A stretch of 64,000 bases of DNA, taken from the NCBI GenBank assembly GCA_009911035.1, contig QXWO01000027.1:1-64000 (forward strand). Direction: 5' to 3'. Below, piece by piece: positions 60,144 to 64,000 of the stretch. The notes under the pieces were generated by a model. The model searched no databases, was not told where the DNA came from, and worked only from the letters and a program-made list of their open reading frames with translations. How positions within the stretch are numbered: the stretch's first letter is position 1; every line of letters starts with the position of its first letter. Both the position numbers and the translations under genes were made by a program. Source of the stretch: Lachnospiraceae bacterium (GTDB lineage: Bacteria; Bacillota; Clostridia; Lachnospirales; Lachnospiraceae).

Positions 60144-60851
60144 CTAAGAACAGAATGCCCTGCCGTTTTCTTCCACCATCCGCTGGAAATCTTCCGGCCT
60201 TAGCCTCTTTTCATTCATTAGATATGCATAATCAAAAAAATTCGGCAGAACAGGCAGCCCCAGAAGTTCCTTTGCAAAAGCGTGGGCGGCAATTTCACTG
60301 CAACGCAAAATACTCCCCTTTCGTTTCCACCCCATAAAGGAAATCAGCGGTACAGGCTCTAAATAGTCTGACACATACCCCTTATCATATATATCCGTCA
60401 TATGTCCGCCCTGCTTCACGCTGCTTTTATATTCCAAAAAATGAAAAAATTCATGAGCAAGATGAATATTTAATGCCTGCTTCCGGCTCATTCCTTCATA
60501 AGTCTCTCCCGGCAGATCATATTGGCTCTTCGAGGCCAGCATTTCTATGGATTCCATATAAATCAATACTTTAGCGCTTCCGCCCTTTCCATATTCACTC
60601 TGTGCCCGGAAAGATACTCCGCAATTTTTACTGCTTTTTTCCAGAAATTCAATTTTTATTTGAAATTTTCTATATAAATCTTCCATATCAGGCGCCCTGT
60701 TTTCTCCAAATTCAGCTTTAATGATTCCCGCTGTCTGATAACCGATGGAAAGGGACTGATTCACATAATATCCATGCCTGCTCTCAGGGATTTTCTGATA
60801 GAGCAGGTCATTCATCAATTCACACATTGCAAGCACCTTATCCGAAATCAT
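60144..60851 (-). CDS. Putative zinc metallopeptidase (HExxH)
   Basis: A 235-residue cytoplasmic protein with HEFFHFLEY (HExxH) in a helix around residue 132 and a further acidic ligand candidate in CSEIAAHAFAKELLGLP about 50 residues later. This resembles ImmA/IrrE-type gluzincin-like peptidases. GGAGGAGAGGG precedes the ATG. It lies 84 bases behind the hydantoinase gene and about 280 bases ahead of the flagellin gene on the same strand. There is no XRE partner as is usual for ImmA. Target unknown; confidence in the exact family is moderate. Confidence 0.7.
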   Translation of the reverse strand: MISDKVLAMCELMNDLLYQKIPESRHGYYVNQSLSIGYQTAGIIKAEFGENRAPDMEDLYRKFQIKIEFLEKSSKNCGVSFRAQSEYGKGGSAKVLIYMESIEMLASKSQYDLPGETYEGMSRKQALNIHLAHEFFHFLEYKSSVKQGGHMTDIYDKGYVSDYLEPVPLISFMGWKRKGSILRCSEIAAHAFAKELLGLPVLPNFFDYAYLMNEKRLRPEDFQRMVEENGRAFCS

Positions 60852-60935
60852 TCCCTCTCCTCCTTCCCCAAGACTCCGCCCGCCTCGGCAGATATTGTTT
60901 TAAGGCTGCTTCTAAAGCTTTTTTTACGGGCTGCA

Positions 60936-63080
60936 TCATTTGTAAGCTACTGCAATCATCTCTTCCTCATCATTCAATGATTCAATTTCCACATCCAAAA
61001 TGGAATTTAGCTGCTCCGAACTCTGCATACCTGTTAAATCCAGCATTTTCTCTCTGTAAAACACAAACACTTTGGGAATTGTGGCATTTGCATCTGAAAA
61101 TGTTGTGTTTTCATCCAAAAATTCATTAAATACGCCCCGCTTCTGGCTTTTCTTAAATTTCAAATATACGGCCTTTTCTTTTTTCAGTCTTACGACACCT
61201 TCCCTGTCTATGACAGCCAGACTTTTTATCTTCTGTGAAAAAAGTCCCAGCCTTTTCTTTATGATCACGGCTTCATAGACAGACCATCTTCCGCAGGAAG
61301 AAGCAAAATGGGTATTTTCACAGGATGCCGCAAGTGCATCTGCACAGATTTCCTGTAACCGCTCCCTCCCCAGTTCAACTGTGGCTAAATCCTTCTGCCG
61401 CAGCTCCGTGGCGCCGGTGGCAATAGCACGGAGAATATTTTTTTGTGCATCCACCTCAATCATTACGTCAACGGTCTCTTCCTTTGCGCCAGACTTTACA
61501 ATTTTTTCAATGATATCCAGTCTGAGCTTTTTAATATCCTCATCAGTAGGATTGGCGATGGTCCTTTCCATCTGTTCTCTTACCATGGCTAGTGCAACGC
61601 CAATAGTAGAAATATAAGGTGCATTTTTTGCCATTTTCCATTTGACACTCATGCGCTGTGCCAGAGCATTCACAATCACCGAACCGGAACCGCCGCCGCC
61701 AACCAGCGTGACAAATTTGCGGTCCAGACCGTATTCTGCCATCAATTCCTCCACTACCGTTTCCAGCTTATTGAGCGCAAGGTCCATCACCTGCTTTGCT
61801 GCTTCCACGCCGCTGCATCCAAGATAATTTCCTAATGCATCCCACGCAGCCGCCGTACATTCATCACATCCGCGGGCGTAATCGCCTTCCGGAACATATC
61901 CCAGAAGGTTTGCCGCTCCTGCAAGGGTAAGGGAATATTCTTTCTTTTCCTGCACTTTTACAACTGCATATTCTTTAGGATCATCCTCCCTGGGACTGAT
62001 GAATTCCACTTGTGCATGGGACAAGGCACCCTCTTTCTGGAAACACTCATACTCCATTCCCGCAATGTGTGCCGATCGCGGTCCCACATCCATAATTTTC
62101 CCATCCCGGATACGCACCATAGAACCGCCTGCCACCCCCAGTGTACGCACATCCAGGGATTGCAGATAAGTTTTGTGTCCGCCTACCTGCGCATACTTTA
62201 TCATTACCTTTCCGTTTTTAATGACGGATATATCAACACTGGTTCCGCCTGCCTCAAAAAATATTCCGTCAGAAACTTTTTCATACATTAAAGCTCCTGC
62301 AACACCTGCTGCCAGCCCAGAGAGCATCGTCAGAATCGGACGTTTTCTTACCTCGTCGATGCTCATCACGCCGCCGTCACAGCGCATGATCATAAGTCCC
62401 GACTTTATCTTTGTATCAATGACCGCCTGCTCTGTCATATTCGCTGTTTCCATCATTTTAGGAATCAGTGATGCGTTGACCACTGCTGTCCTTGTTCTCA
62501 TTTTCAGCCCATAAAGCTGGGAAATCTCATGCCCGCCCGTACAGTACAACTTTTGCTCCTGAGCAATGCCCTGCACCAGCAGTTCATTGGAAGGATCATC
62601 CACGCTGTACGCTTCCGACGCCACGATCACATCCGCTCCCTGCCCTTTCAGCTCCTGTATGGCTGTCTCTACCTGTCTTTCATCCATCTTTTTAGAATCT
62701 AAAAATAGATGGCTGGCTTTTAAAAATTTGCCCGGGGCAAGTTCTATATCCCCCACATTCGTCTCGCTTTTAGCGCTTCTGCTGTCAATCCCGCTCCCCA
62801 TGCCAATTACGCCCACACTGGCAACATCTCCTTCCAGCAATGCATTGGTAGCCTGCGTCGTCCCATGGGCAATAAAAATCACATCATCAGGGCAAATCCC
62901 CTGTTCCTCCATCAACTGGCTGATAATGGCGACGACTCCCGCCGCCACACCAGCCTCATGGGTCGTAGGAATTTTTTTCTTTGCAATCACCTCATAGGTA
63001 TCATTGTCAATCACCACAGCATCGGTAAACGTTCCGCCCACATCAATGCCAATCCGTACCTTTTTTCCCATAACCGTCAC
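60936..63080 (-). CDS. Hydantoinase/oxoprolinase-family enzyme (HyuA-like)
   Basis: A 714-residue protein with the actin-like ATPase start VRIGIDVGGTFTDAVVIDN, the HGTTQATNALLEG motif and a second domain with LSGLAAGVAGALMY, GGTSVDISVIKNG and the late GGGGSGSVIVNALAQ motif. These are typical of HyuA and of acetone carboxylase beta-type subunits, which use ATP to open or activate cyclic amides or ketones. No HyuB-type partner is visible within the window. The N-terminal GTG start at 63080 has AAAGGA five bases away. A transporter gene lies directly upstream, so an imported small organic compound is the likely substrate. Confidence 0.88.
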   Translation of the reverse strand: MTVMGKKVRIGIDVGGTFTDAVVIDNDTYEVIAKKKIPTTHEAGVAAGVVAIISQLMEEQGICPDDVIFIAHGTTQATNALLEGDVASVGVIGMGSGIDSRSAKSETNVGDIELAPGKFLKASHLFLDSKKMDERQVETAIQELKGQGADVIVASEAYSVDDPSNELLVQGIAQEQKLYCTGGHEISQLYGLKMRTRTAVVNASLIPKMMETANMTEQAVIDTKIKSGLMIMRCDGGVMSIDEVRKRPILTMLSGLAAGVAGALMYEKVSDGIFFEAGGTSVDISVIKNGKVMIKYAQVGGHKTYLQSLDVRTLGVAGGSMVRIRDGKIMDVGPRSAHIAGMEYECFQKEGALSHAQVEFISPREDDPKEYAVVKVQEKKEYSLTLAGAANLLGYVPEGDYARGCDECTAAAWDALGNYLGCSGVEAAKQVMDLALNKLETVVEELMAEYGLDRKFVTLVGGGGSGSVIVNALAQRMSVKWKMAKNAPYISTIGVALAMVREQMERTIANPTDEDIKKLRLDIIEKIVKSGAKEETVDVMIEVDAQKNILRAIATGATELRQKDLATVELGRERLQEICADALAASCENTHFASSCGRWSVYEAVIIKKRLGLFSQKIKSLAVIDREGVVRLKKEKAVYLKFKKSQKRGVFNEFLDENTTFSDANATIPKVFVFYREKMLDLTGMQSSEQLNSILDVEIESLNDEEEMIAVAYK

Positions 63081-63104
63081 AGCATCCTTTCTTTTGTCTC
63101 TGCT

Positions 63105-64000
63105 TTATAATACCACGAACGCTGCCACAACAAGCCCCGCAAATGTAGATGCTACGATCCACAGAATCGTTTTCTTTAAAATATCATTTACATCTACTTT
63201 GGTAAAATCGGCTACCCATACATTATGGGAATTCGTGGGGTCACAGACTGCCTGTACATTGGAATCCAGTCTTAATGCCACCATTGCCGCAACAGGATTC
63301 ATACCACAGGATGCCAGCAGGGCAACAATCCCGGAGCCCAGCCCCCACACATTCAACGGACCGCGGTATATTGCCAGCGGAGAGAGCACACCGAATACAA
63401 GGACAAACATAACTGCATTGTCCGGAATGACTGCGGTTATTACAGGCTCCAAAACTGCGGCAACCTGGGGAGCCATTACAGAATTCAAAACCATACCAAT
63501 TCCAATCATCAGTGCACATGCCCCTGCCGTTTCCTGAATCCCCTCCACGAATGCGCCGGAAACCACATGAACTGCATTTTTAGGAGTAGATAAAATCAAT
63601 GTTATAATAATACCGATAAGTATTGCCGGAACCAGCGGCATTTTCACTGCAAATACGAGGGCTACAGGAATCAAAGGTGAAATCAATGCTATGGAACGCA
63701 CATTTTTTCCTGTTCCTATTTCAGGCGAGGGCATTGCCCAGGCTTTCCTCTTTTTGTCTCCCATTTTTATCAAAAAATAAATCATGATAACGGAAACTAC
63801 AATAAGCGGTATCCCGCAAAGCAGGGAATAATTTGTTACTGTCTCCAGCGGAAGCCCCAAAGTATCAATGTATACGCCTAATGTCCCCACTGAAAATGTA
63901 ACGCCGATCCCATTTCCCAGAAGAAGAACTGTCCCTGCTGCCAAAGGGCTTACCCCTGCACTGATCATGATAGGAATAATTATCGTTCCAACCAGAATAA
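63105..64000 (-). CDS. Membrane transporter, 5' end outside the window
   Basis: At least 298 residues of a membrane protein with about nine helices, open through the right edge. Features include GNGIGVTFSVGTLGVYIDTLG, a long cytoplasmic loop with KMGDKKRKAW, a re-entrant style segment GIGMVLNSVMAPQVAAV and the ending region with GMNPVAAMVALRLDSNVQAVCDPTNSHNVW. This looks like an ion-coupled anion or dicarboxylate transporter of the IT superfamily (CitMHS/GntP-like), but I cannot name the family. It lies 24 bases ahead of the HyuA-like gene and probably brings in its substrate. Confidence 0.7.
   Translation of the reverse strand, partial: ILVGTIIIPIMISAGVSPLAAGTVLLLGNGIGVTFSVGTLGVYIDTLGLPLETVTNYSLLCGIPLIVVSVIMIYFLIKMGDKKRKAWAMPSPEIGTGKNVRSIALISPLIPVALVFAVKMPLVPAILIGIIITLILSTPKNAVHVVSGAFVEGIQETAGACALMIGIGMVLNSVMAPQVAAVLEPVITAVIPDNAVMFVLVFGVLSPLAIYRGPLNVWGLGSGIVALLASCGMNPVAAMVALRLDSNVQAVCDPTNSHNVWVADFTKVDVNDILKKTILWIVASTFAGLVVAAFVVL

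Noticed and set aside
1-64000. CRISPR arrays or prophage modules
   Set aside because: No regularly spaced repeats, cas genes, or phage structural genes were seen anywhere in the window.

Overview
The window reads as chromosome of a motile, Gram-positive member of the Clostridia, most likely a Lachnospiraceae relative. This rests on gene content: a type III glutamine synthetase, RNase J, IreB, RuvX, CvfB and YlbF-type housekeeping genes, LplABC-type and YesMN-controlled sugar importers without their own ATPases, a YjfB motility protein, a very large flagellin, and strong AGGAGG-type ribosome binding sites. Most genes lie on the minus strand. No species can be named from sequence alone.

Region 1 (1 to about 11.7 kb) is accessory DNA with clear decay. 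It holds a cut-off ABC exporter, two very short hydrophobic peptide genes, a 5'-truncated CPBP protease, an AgrC/AgrA-like sensor and LytTR regulator pair, a scar in which a response regulator and FtsX permease pieces have been spliced together by deletion, an XRE-DUF3796 cassette flanked by hairpin repeats, a YtrA/PmtR-like GntR-ABC operon with a long palindromic operator, two lipoproteins, and a frameshifted ParR-like gene abutting an IS66 transposase relic.

Region 2 (11.7 to 20.4 kb) is core: a cell-separation group (CdaR-like regulator, FtsE, FtsX, an M23 hydrolase with coiled coil, and a CtpA protease), then YjfB, a CPBP protease coupled to CvfB, and an acyl-ACP thioesterase.

Region 3 (20.6 to 31.4 kb) is a carbohydrate locus: a YesN/YesM two-component system, a sugar-binding protein with an in-frame TAG, two permeases, a PIG-L deacetylase, a GH65 phosphorylase and a HAD phosphatase. 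Several intercistronic hairpins divide the operon.

Region 4 (31.5 to 49.2 kb) is core: tRNA-Gln, an unusual DUF1905-like/papain-like fusion, glnN behind an attenuator-like leader, tRNA modification genes (trhP, trmR, mtaB, thiI with a cysteine desulfurase), RNase J, RuvX, IreB, an HPr-like protein lacking the active-site histidine, RsmE, PrmA, NudC and a second glutamine synthetase.

Region 5 (49.4 to 56 kb) is a beta-fructosidase (GH32) utilisation operon with an LplABC-type importer and a divergent LacI regulator; three copies of a 12-bp motif lie in the shared control region.

Region 6 (56 to 64 kb) holds a 1272-residue flagellin with about eight repeats between normal flagellin ends, a small HExxH metallopeptidase, and a hydantoinase/oxoprolinase-family enzyme next to a membrane transporter that runs off the right edge.
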